Of a stretch of 64,000 bases of DNA, positions 1 to 6,395 are shown in pieces. The first letter of the stretch is position 1. The number at the start of each line of letters is the position of its first letter. The stretch comes from Antarcticibacterium arcticum (GTDB lineage Bacteria > Bacteroidota > Bacteroidia > Flavobacteriales > Flavobacteriaceae): the NCBI RefSeq assembly GCF_007993795.1, contig NZ_CP042476.1:1674001-1738000 (forward strand), read 5' to 3'. Below the pieces are notes generated by a model. The model was not told the DNA's origin. It searched no databases and saw only the letters and a program-made list of their open reading frames with translations. A program made the translations under genes and the position numbers.

Positions 1-1
1 G

Positions 2-436
2 GCAATGCTGGCTTCAAAAATTGTATGGCTGGATGCGTTTATTACCAACGTTGACCGCACTTTCAGGAATACAAATATGCTTATGTGGCATAAGGAACTG
101 TGGTTAATAGACCACGGAGCTTCATTTTATTTTCACCATTCCTGGGCCAACAGGGAGAAACATGCCATAAGTCCTTTTTCGCTTATTAAGGACCACGTAC
201 TGTTGCCGCAGGCAAGCATGCTGCAGGAAGCAGATGCTGCCTGTAAGGTATTATTAACTGAAGAAAAGATCAGGGAGATCGTATGGCTTATTCCGCAGGA
301 TTGGCTGCAATGGGATGATACCGGTGATTCTCCTGAAGAAATTAAAGAAGCATATGCCGGATTTTTAATTACAAGACTGACGCATTCAGAAATATTTATA
401 AAAGAAGCTCAAAATGCAAGACAAACACTTATATGA
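2..436 (+). CDS. HipA-like kinase, C-terminal part (cut by window start)
   Basis: The reading frame is open to the left edge, so the N-terminus lies outside the window; the first ATG at position 5 is probably internal. The visible 140 residues resemble the C-terminal kinase lobe of HipA-like proteins: a catalytic-loop-like DAFITNVDR followed by N residues, then LIDHGASFYF resembling the metal-binding aspartate segment. HipA proteins are Ser/Thr kinases of toxin-antitoxin modules, but this short subgroup usually sits beside a DUF3037 protein rather than a HipB antitoxin. Such a partner follows here with a 23-nt overlap, which implies co-translation. The target is unknown. Family is fairly sure; function is not. 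Confidence 0.7.
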   Translation, partial: AMLASKIVWLDAFITNVDRTFRNTNMLMWHKELWLIDHGASFYFHHSWANREKHAISPFSLIKDHVLLPQASMLQEADAACKVLLTEEKIREIVWLIPQDWLQWDDTGDSPEEIKEAYAGFLITRLTHSEIFIKEAQNARQTLI

Positions 437-800
437 ATATGCGGTAATACGCGTGGTACCAAGAGTGGAACGCGAAGAGTTTCTGAATGTTGGGATCATA
501 TTGTTCTGTAAACAATCGAAATTCCTGCAAATGAAATATGAGTTGGACGAAAACCGGCTCAAATGCCTTGCTGAGGATTTTGACCTGGAAGAGGTAAGCA
601 AGAATTTACAGTCTTTTGAAAAAATAGCCCATGGTGACAAGGACGCCGGGCCTATTGCTCAAATGGATGTGCCTTCCAGATTCCGCTGGCTCACAGCTAT
701 ACGCAGTTCGGTTATTCAAACTTCCAGACCACACCCGGGAATGTCCTGTAAACTTGATGATACCATTAACAGGCTGTTTAAAGAGCTGGTACAGATCTAG
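414..800 (+). CDS. DUF3037 family protein
   Basis: A soluble 128-residue protein without signal peptide or membrane segment. The start YEYAVIRVVPRVEREEFLNVGI and the following ILF-C-K segment are the hallmark of DUF3037. No catalytic residues can be assigned. It overlaps the end of the HipA-like gene by 23 nt in another frame, so the two are almost certainly translated together; DUF3037 and short HipA-like kinases are recurrent neighbours in bacteria, which suggests a joint role (inference). An alternative start further upstream would only deepen the overlap. It is the last gene of its unit; about 225 nt without genes follow. Confidence 0.75.
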   Translation: MQDKHLYEYAVIRVVPRVEREEFLNVGIILFCKQSKFLQMKYELDENRLKCLAEDFDLEEVSKNLQSFEKIAHGDKDAGPIAQMDVPSRFRWLTAIRSSVIQTSRPHPGMSCKLDDTINRLFKELVQI

Positions 801-912
801 TAATACCTGGCAGGATTTTTACTAATTGAGGAAATATTTTTTTATTCAGATATACGGGATAGCAGGAACTTAAATTTAACCGTAAATAATTACAAGGGAA
901 ACTTTCTAAAAG

Positions 913-942
913 TTTAAAATGTGATATCTATCATATTTTAAA
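913..942. promoter_or_regulatory. 30-bp near-perfect palindrome upstream of nhaA
   Basis: Arms TTTAAAATGTGATA and TATCATATTTTAAA pair at all positions but one, around a TC centre. The core TGATA-TC-TATCA resembles Crp/Fnr-type operators (TGA-N6-TCA spacing). It sits about 85 nt before the nhaA start. The dyad is seen directly; the bound factor is inference. No terminator-like T-run follows, so an operator is likelier than a terminator. Confidence 0.5.
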
Positions 943-971
943 TGAGTCATTAGTGATAATTTCGGAGGGAA

Positions 972-989
972 AAGTGAGAGAAGTCACTT
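972..989. promoter_or_regulatory. second dyad upstream of nhaA (AAGTGA-N6-TCACTT)
   Basis: Perfect 6-bp arms separated by 6 nt, again with TGA-N6-TCA spacing, 37 nt before the nhaA start codon and 30 nt downstream of the larger palindrome. Two dyads of the same geometry suggest one regulator bound at tandem sites. Confidence 0.35.
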
Positions 990-1025
990 AGCGTTTTAAA
1001 AGCTCCTTTGTAATTTGAACAGATT

Positions 1026-2414
1026 ATGAAAAAATCTACCCTCGACCTTTATCTTTTACTTCCCATAAAGAATTTTATAGAAAAGCAAACCTCTGTAGGT
1101 TTGCTTCTCATTTTTTCAGCCCTTATAGCTATGATTGTTGCCAATTCTCCCTGGACAGAGGGATACCACAGTTTGTGGAAACAATATATTCATATTGGTA
1201 TTAATGATTTTATGATACGCAAGAACCTGCTTCACTGGATCAATGACGGACTTATGTCCATGTTTTTTTTCCTGGTTGGGCTGGAACTTAAGAGGGAGGT
1301 CCTGCATGGGGAGCTTTCCAATATACGCGGAGCAATTTTACCAATAGGCGCGGCTGTGGGAGGTATGGCCTTCCCGGCAATTATCTATTTTATGTTCACC
1401 CAGGGAACCCCCGCAATTTCCGGATGGGGGATCCCAATGGCAACAGATATTGCATTTGCATTAGGGATCCTTTATCTGCTTGGAGATAAAGTGCCGCTTT
1501 CCCTCAAGGTGTTTTTAACCGCCATCGCCATTGTAGATGACCTTGGAGCAGTATTGGTGATCGCATTCTTTTATACATCAGAGCTGTCCCTGGAAAGTCT
1601 TGGTATGGGAGCCTTCTTTTTATTAATTCTTCTTAGTGCAAACAAAATAGGAATAAGAAATACATTCTTCTATGCCATTATGGGAATTGGAGGTTTATGG
1701 CTGGCTATCCTACTTTCAGGGGTTCACGCTACTATTGCTGCGGTACTGGCAGCTTTTGCAATCCCTACCAGCCGCAGGATCAATACACCGGTATTTCTGC
1801 GGAAGGTAAAATGGCTTACCAACGAGATTAAAAACACGCTAAAAGTTCCCAGGGAAGAAAACGAGGGAGAGGATCATATATCCAATACAATAGAAAAATT
1901 TTCTTCCCTGGCCGAGGATGCTACCCCTCCCCTTCAAAGGCTGGAGCATGCTTTGCATCCATTTGTGAGTTTTGTAGTACTTCCCATTTTTGCATTTGCA
2001 AACGCAGGAGTTACCATAACAGCCGAATCCTTAACCTTCTTTACAAGCCCTGTGGCATTAGGGGTTATTCTTGGCTTAATAATAGGGAAATTCTTTGGAG
2101 TGGTGCTCCTTACAAGAATTTTAATATGGCTCAAAATATGCACCCTGCCCAAAGGAGTGAAATGGCCACACATCTATGGCGTAGGTATTCTTGCAGCCAT
2201 TGGGTTCACGATGTCCCTGTTCATTACAGAACTTGCTTTTAATGATGAAAACTTTATGGTACAGGCCAAGATTGGTATTCTTACAGCCTCATTGGTCGCC
2301 GGCTTACTGGGATATTTCTATTTAAAATTCATATCACGAAAGAAAAAGCAGAAAGCCAGAAAGAGCACTCTCCAGGCGCGCAGAGAAGCATTTAAAAAGC
2401 TGGAAGTTATTTGA
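1026..2414 (+). CDS. nhaA: Na+/H+ antiporter NhaA
   Basis: An inner-membrane antiporter that exports Na+ (or Li+) in exchange for protons, serving salt and pH homeostasis. D141 in MATDIAFALG and the pair D171-D172 in AIVDDLGAV match the ion-binding aspartates of the family (E. coli D133, D163, D164). Eleven to twelve hydrophobic segments are visible. At 462 residues it is longer than the 388-residue E. coli protein; the excess is a charged hydrophilic segment at about residues 251-300 (rich in K, E, N) and a Lys/Arg-rich C-tail. It is monocistronic, with two palindromes upstream and a hairpin downstream. The start ATG is the only sensible one before the first hydrophobic segment. Confidence 0.95.
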   Translation: MKKSTLDLYLLLPIKNFIEKQTSVGLLLIFSALIAMIVANSPWTEGYHSLWKQYIHIGINDFMIRKNLLHWINDGLMSMFFFLVGLELKREVLHGELSNIRGAILPIGAAVGGMAFPAIIYFMFTQGTPAISGWGIPMATDIAFALGILYLLGDKVPLSLKVFLTAIAIVDDLGAVLVIAFFYTSELSLESLGMGAFFLLILLSANKIGIRNTFFYAIMGIGGLWLAILLSGVHATIAAVLAAFAIPTSRRINTPVFLRKVKWLTNEIKNTLKVPREENEGEDHISNTIEKFSSLAEDATPPLQRLEHALHPFVSFVVLPIFAFANAGVTITAESLTFFTSPVALGVILGLIIGKFFGVVLLTRILIWLKICTLPKGVKWPHIYGVGILAAIGFTMSLFITELAFNDENFMVQAKIGILTASLVAGLLGYFYLKFISRKKKQKARKSTLQARREAFKKLEVI

Positions 2415-2447
2415 AATGATCTTCCGGTTAGTTTTGAGTGAGGGAAT

Positions 2448-2470
2448 CCCGGGATAAAATCCGGGTTTTC
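2448..2470 (+). terminator. terminator after nhaA
   Basis: Stem CCCGGGAT / ATCCGGG with a one-base bulge, loop AAA, followed by TTTTC. A second small hairpin (TTCCGG / CCGGAA, 2468-2484) directly abuts it. It lies 34 nt past the nhaA stop codon. Confidence 0.6.
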
Positions 2471-2606
2471 CGGTTTTGCCGGAATGATACGGTTCCCCAA
2501 TATCACTTAAACGCTGTAAATAAGAAGATTTGGGGGAAGAAAGACGAAAGGAAAAATTAAATAAAAAAAACAGAAAAAAAATTCTTTCATAAAGAAAAAA
2601 GCTTTC

Positions 2607-2614
2607 TATATTTG
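2607..2614 (+). promoter_or_regulatory. -7 promoter box of tRNA-Ser (TATATTTG)
   Basis: A perfect match to the Bacteroidetes -7 consensus TAnnTTTG, about 38 nt before the mature tRNA, in an otherwise gene-free, A-rich stretch. Confidence 0.6.
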
Positions 2615-2651
2615 CACCCGCCAAGCGAGGGAAACTTTGCAAAGCAGGACC

Positions 2652-2736
2652 GGAGAAATGGCAGAGTGGTCGATTGCGGCAGTCTTGAAAACTGTTGAGG
2701 GTAACACCTCCGGGGGTTCGAATCCCTCTTTCTCCG
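2652..2736 (+). tRNA. tRNA-Ser (UGA)
   Basis: The cloverleaf was read by hand. The acceptor stem is GGAGAAA (2652-2658) pairing with TTTCTCC (2729-2735), with discriminator G2736. The anticodon stem GCAGT/ACTGT flanks the loop CTTGAAA with anticodon TGA at 2686-2688. A long class II variable arm, as expected for serine, precedes the T-arm GGGGTTCGAATCCC. The CCA end is not encoded (CAA follows). The 85-nt length fits tRNA-Ser. Confidence 0.97.
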
Positions 2737-2744
2737 CAAGCTTT

Positions 2745-2780
2745 AAATGCTTCCCTGTAAGGGGAAGCATTTTATTTTTA
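2745..2780 (+). terminator. terminator after tRNA-Ser
   Basis: AAATGCTTCCC / GGGAAGCATTT, an 11-bp stem with a short loop, followed by ATTTTTA. It begins 9 nt after the tRNA and presumably ends its transcript. Confidence 0.8.
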
Positions 2781-3076
2781 AACCAGGATTAAACGCAGTT
2801 TGAAATCCTGGTTAAAAAATAAAATGATTACAGGCGCCAGCCTGAAGCATTCAAAGCATGTAGGTTCCCACCCCTGCGGATCAACGCAGTTAATCCCAAC
2901 CAAAATCGGAAAGCGATTGAAAAAGCAAAAACAGCACTGTAATAGCGCGGCGTGGGTTTTCTTTACTGGATCCCCCCCTGCGGATCAACGCAGTTAATCC
3001 CTTATCAATCAATGCTCACACGCAGTTCAAAACCTGTTTTAAAAACAAAATGACTACTGGCGAAAGCCTCAAGCAT
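2781..3076. repeat. intergenic repeat cluster (four ACGCAGTT-centred units)
   Basis: The 414-nt gap between the tRNA and the next gene holds an exact 27-bp direct repeat (2871-2897 and 2975-3001; core GGATCAACGCAGTTAATCC) and a diverged 57-58-bp repeat (2793-2850 and 3020-3076, roughly 80% alike by eye). All four units contain the octamer ACGCAGTT (2793, 2884, 2988, 3020). The first is the loop of a perfect 10-bp hairpin (AACCAGGATT 2781-2790 with AATCCTGGTT 2804-2813); two others have GGAT/ATCC arms. The order is long-short-short-long. I see no credible gene here. Position after a tRNA fits an old integration site or a mobile-repeat remnant, but no recombinase is present. Confidence 0.7.
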
Positions 3077-3150
3077 ATTTTGTTCCTCTCATTTCTGGGA
3101 GGATGAGAAATTTTAATATCTTAGGAAGATCGCAAACCAACGAGAACTAT

Positions 3151-4473
3151 ATGTATAAATACCTTATTATTCTTCTTCTCCCATTTTTACTGGTCTCCTG
3201 TGAGATAGCCACCAAAGTTGAAGCGGGGAATCCTAAGCCTGAAATTTCCATGAATGAAAATCCGTGGCCCGAAATAAGAAACAAACGTATCAGCGAGCTT
3301 TTGCCGGTTGCCCTGAAAGATGCAGGGGTAGATGCCTGGATGATCGTGTGCCGTGAGAACAATAACGATCCCCTGGCCGATCATATTGGAGGAGAAAATG
3401 CAGGCGGGACAGCGGCCTTCCTGTTCTATCAATTAAATGGAGAAGTCAGCTCTATCGTCTTCTCGCCCGAAGGCGAGGCAACTGCACTGGCTGAAATGGA
3501 AATACATGACCGGGTGGTCCCCGTGGAAAGAGGGAAATCTGCCCTGGAGGAGGCTGTGAGCTTTATAAAAGAAAACCAACTGAACACACTTGCAATTAAT
3601 TCATCAAAAGATAACAGCCTGGCAGACGGGCTGTCCTATACCCAACGAGCAGACCTTGAGGAGCTCATCAAGGGAAGCGATGTGCGCCTGGTTTCATCAG
3701 AAGAGGTTGTTTACAATTGGCTTTCAATAAAACTCCCCGAAGAAGTGGAGATCATGAAAAAGGCAGCGGCCCTTACTGCTGCCTGGCAGCAAGAAGCATA
3801 CAGCAGTGTGATTCCCGGCGAGACTACCGATGCAGATGTTGCAAGGTTTTTAAAGAACAAAATGGCCGCGCATGAAGTAAAAGACGGCTGGCACCCAGAC
3901 CAGAATCCTAATGTGAATTCCGGAAAAGACCGGGGGCATTCCCATGCAACAGATAAGATCATACAACGGGGCGATGTAATTCAAACCGATTTCGGGATCA
4001 AGGTTCATGACCGTTGGGTAACCGATATTCAGCGTTTTGCATATGTGCTCAAAGAAGGAGAAACCACTGCCCCGGCAGATATATTGTATTACTGGGAAAG
4101 TGCCAAAAAGGGAAACCGGGTGGCCATGCAGGCCATGTGGCCGGGAGTTAAGGGTATAGATGTAGACAGGGCGCAACGGAAAGTAATGGAGGAGGCAGGT
4201 TCTGCTTATGTAATGTGGAGCACAGGTCACCCTGTTGGGTATGTTGCTCATGACGTTGGTCCTAACCTTGGTGGAAGCCAGGCAACCCACGTACGGCCGG
4301 ATTCCGACAAACTGCTGAAAGAGGGGATGACCTTTGCTTTTGACGGTTTTCATTCCTGGAAACTACCAAATGGCGATTTGAAAACAATTTCTGTAGAGGA
4401 AATGGTAGTGATTACCAAAGATGGGGCAGAATATCTTACGCCGCCCCAGGAAGAATTGATATTAATAAAATAG
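3151..4473 (+). CDS. M24 family metallopeptidase, lipoprotein (Xaa-Pro aminopeptidase-like)
   Basis: A probable periplasmic or outer-membrane-anchored aminopeptidase of the pita-bread fold. I chose the ATG at 3151 because it begins a lipoprotein signal peptide with lipobox LVSC (Cys17); an upstream ATG at 3103 would add 16 non-signal residues. An N-terminal creatinase-like domain (about residues 40-190) precedes the catalytic domain. Metal ligands visible: the two aspartates in QTDFGI and VTDIQR, His in TGHPVG and AHDVGP, and Glu in SVEEMVV. The position that is normally Glu (ITIEPG in relatives) reads FAFDGF, so Asp replaces it. Monocistronic. Family is certain; the substrate is not known. 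Confidence 0.85.
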   Translation: MYKYLIILLLPFLLVSCEIATKVEAGNPKPEISMNENPWPEIRNKRISELLPVALKDAGVDAWMIVCRENNNDPLADHIGGENAGGTAAFLFYQLNGEVSSIVFSPEGEATALAEMEIHDRVVPVERGKSALEEAVSFIKENQLNTLAINSSKDNSLADGLSYTQRADLEELIKGSDVRLVSSEEVVYNWLSIKLPEEVEIMKKAAALTAAWQQEAYSSVIPGETTDADVARFLKNKMAAHEVKDGWHPDQNPNVNSGKDRGHSHATDKIIQRGDVIQTDFGIKVHDRWVTDIQRFAYVLKEGETTAPADILYYWESAKKGNRVAMQAMWPGVKGIDVDRAQRKVMEEAGSAYVMWSTGHPVGYVAHDVGPNLGGSQATHVRPDSDKLLKEGMTFAFDGFHSWKLPNGDLKTISVEEMVVITKDGAEYLTPPQEELILIK

Positions 4474-4560
4474 AAAAGTGTAGAAAGCGGAAAGTAAGAG
4501 AAAAGTAGATATTCCGGCGATATTCTTAACTTTGGAGGCCATTTTCCTTCCTCCTGTCTC

Positions 4561-5073
4561 CTACTCCAGCTCTATTTCAAAATAGCAAACATCTGCATTC
4601 TCATAATGAGCCGGTAGTCCTTTTGAATCCTTCAGCTTTTTGATTCCAAGAAAATTAAAGCCGGCCTTTTGATAATGGGAGATTAATTTCAAGTTATTTC
4701 CGCAGGTATCCAGCCTTATAAATTTTTTATGGTGTTGGTTTGCAAATTCCTTTGCCCAACCCACTATCATTTTTACAAAATTTTGTCCCCTAAACTGTTG
4801 ATTGGTGGCAATACGATGAATATAAATCGCCGGGTCGCTGTTCTTTTCCTCCCAAATTTCGGCATCGCTGAATGTTACGGCCCATATACAGGCAATGCGG
4901 TTATCGATCACGATCTTAAATTGCCTGTTTTCCTCCAGTTCTTTTACAATAAGCTCCCGGTCAAATTCGGGCCACTGATTTTCAGGAAATCTTATTTTTT
5001 GAAACCCGGTAGCCTCTTTATATAATCTAAAGATCTCTTCCAGGTCATTGATGGTGCTGTTTTCAATTTTCAT
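4561..5073 (-). CDS. GNAT family N-acetyltransferase
   Basis: 170 residues with the GNAT fold pattern: an N-terminal helix-strand region, then a central beta-strand AIYIHRIATNQQFRGQNF carrying a degenerate acetyl-CoA loop (Q-x-F-R-G-Q in place of R/Q-x-x-G-x-G/A), then LDTCGNNLKLISHYQKAGFNF, the usual final strand and helix. It transfers an acetyl group from acetyl-CoA to an amine; the acceptor is unknown. It is cytosolic and has no signal peptide. It converges with the M24 gene and lies about 75 nt downstream of the FKBP lipoprotein gene on the same strand, so the two may be co-transcribed. Confidence 0.85.
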   Translation of the reverse strand: MKIENSTINDLEEIFRLYKEATGFQKIRFPENQWPEFDRELIVKELEENRQFKIVIDNRIACIWAVTFSDAEIWEEKNSDPAIYIHRIATNQQFRGQNFVKMIVGWAKEFANQHHKKFIRLDTCGNNLKLISHYQKAGFNFLGIKKLKDSKGLPAHYENADVCYFEIELE

Positions 5074-5148
5074 TCCGGGTAATTTATAACTCTATTTCAA
5101 AACGCCACACCTTCAGAAAAAACGACAGTAAATTTCCTGCAATTTGAA

Positions 5149-5601
5149 TTAATTCACTTCGAGAAGATCAATTTCAAATATTAAAACTGAACCTCCCGGT
5201 ATCCCCATATAATTCTGAGGCCCATATGCCAGATGTGACGGTACTAAAAGCAGGCCATTCCCACCTTCTTTGAAATAAGTAATTCCCTCTGTCCAGCCCC
5301 TGATTACCTGCTGTAAATTGAATGAAATTCCTTCGGAAGAACTTTGGTCGAAAACCGAACCATTGAGAAAATATCCTTTATATGCTACGCGAACCTGACT
5401 GGATGAAGTTGGTCGCAACCCTGTGCCCTCATTTTCAATGATATAATATAGTCCTGAAGCACTTTTTTCGGCCTGAAGGTTATTTGCTGCCAGGTAATCC
5501 TGAATTTGCTTATCGTTAAGACTTACATAGTCCACCGGTTGATCGTCATTTCCGCAGCTAATGAAGAAAATGAATAAAAGTGCAAGGAGGTTGGTTTTCA
5601 T
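5149..5601 (-). CDS. FKBP-type peptidyl-prolyl cis-trans isomerase, lipoprotein
   Basis: Catalyses proline isomerisation in proteins folding outside the cytoplasm. A signal peptide ends in lipobox FISC (Cys16), so the mature protein is lipid-anchored. Residues about 65-150 form a single FKBP domain: RVAYKGYFLNGSVFDQSS, VIRGWTEGITYF, LLVPSHLAYGPQ and the closing LIFEIDLLEV carry the canonical aromatic active-site positions. At 150 residues it is a minimal one-domain secreted FKBP, common in Flavobacteriaceae. It lies upstream of the GNAT gene on the same strand. Confidence 0.92.
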   Translation of the reverse strand: MKTNLLALLFIFFISCGNDDQPVDYVSLNDKQIQDYLAANNLQAEKSASGLYYIIENEGTGLRPTSSSQVRVAYKGYFLNGSVFDQSSSEGISFNLQQVIRGWTEGITYFKEGGNGLLLVPSHLAYGPQNYMGIPGGSVLIFEIDLLEVN

Positions 5602-5808
5602 CTTTTTTTTGCAAATATATCAAACTTATCATTTTCAGGAAATTTGCAGTTGTTTTTCCACGGCAGGAAAATAATAATAGAAACAATCCTGAATACTTTT
5701 AACCAGGTTCTGTAGAAGATCCAATTCCAAGAACTCAATTCCTGTAATTGGGAATGAAAGGGTTTTTAAAATTCTTTCTAGCTTTACCACTCTAAAAATT
5801 TACTGTTT

Positions 5809-6318
5809 ATGATTTGGTTCAGCTTAAAGAAACTTGAAAAAAGACTGGCAAAAAGGGAATTGAGTGAGCACCATGCTTTTAGATATTTGGTATTTTATCT
5901 GGTTATCTTTATAAGTGTGGGAGCACTGCCCGAAATTGCACCATATCCAGGTTGGAATTGGGATATAAGTCGGTATGTAATCACTCTTGTAATTGCCTTA
6001 AGCGCCACCTATACTGCCTTTAGAATAAATGAAAAAGGAGATAACCGCGATTTTCTAAAAAGGTATATCTCCATTGCTTTTGTAACCGGAATTTGGGTTT
6101 TCATGGGGGTTTTATTACTGCGTTTGATTTATAAAATAATAATGTTTGTGATCCCCCTTGATCTTTATAAAGCTATCAACCCTGTAATAGGCACGAACCT
6201 TTTCCTTTGGATCTCGTTTGTTGCAGGCGTTCTGGTTTTTTATATGCTCCTGTTAAGGTCCTTTAAACATATCCAAAAGCTTATAATGCATAGAAAAAAT
6301 GAATTAAAGAACATGTAG
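5809..6318 (+). CDS. hypothetical membrane protein, four predicted helices
   Basis: I do not recognise a family. The 169-residue protein starts with a charged amphipathic stretch (KKLEKRLAKRELSEHH), followed by four hydrophobic segments at roughly residues 26-44, 53-71, 88-115 and 126-147, and ends in a basic tail, so it is an inner-membrane protein with both ends probably cytoplasmic. There are no conserved polar clusters suggestive of catalysis. It stands alone on the plus strand between two minus-strand units, and an A/T-rich leader precedes the ATG. Length and codon use look like its neighbours, so I take it as real. Confidence 0.7.
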   Translation: MIWFSLKKLEKRLAKRELSEHHAFRYLVFYLVIFISVGALPEIAPYPGWNWDISRYVITLVIALSATYTAFRINEKGDNRDFLKRYISIAFVTGIWVFMGVLLLRLIYKIIMFVIPLDLYKAINPVIGTNLFLWISFVAGVLVFYMLLLRSFKHIQKLIMHRKNELKNM

Positions 6319-6395
6319 TTCCCGCCTGGATATTTCACTAAATTTTCCATTCCAAGTAGAATAAATTCCTGACCAGCCCGGCAGAAACCTTCCTT

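Noticed and set aside
2800..2997. 65-residue plus-strand reading frame in the repeat cluster
   Set aside because: It runs through the repeats with a composition unlike its neighbours, and both ends fall in repeated sequence; it looks like an accident of the repeats, not a gene.
2781..3076. integron attC-like sites in the repeat cluster
   Set aside because: No GTTRRRY/RYYYAAC core pairs in the right positions and no integrase in the window; the repeats fit hairpins with a common loop better.
3850..4353. 167-residue minus-strand frame inside the M24 gene
   Set aside because: It is the antisense shadow of a well-recognised gene with conserved motifs on the plus strand.
4527..4534. TAACTTTG as a promoter on the plus strand
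   Set aside because: It points into the 3 prime end of a minus-strand gene with no plus-strand gene downstream, so it is most likely coincidence.
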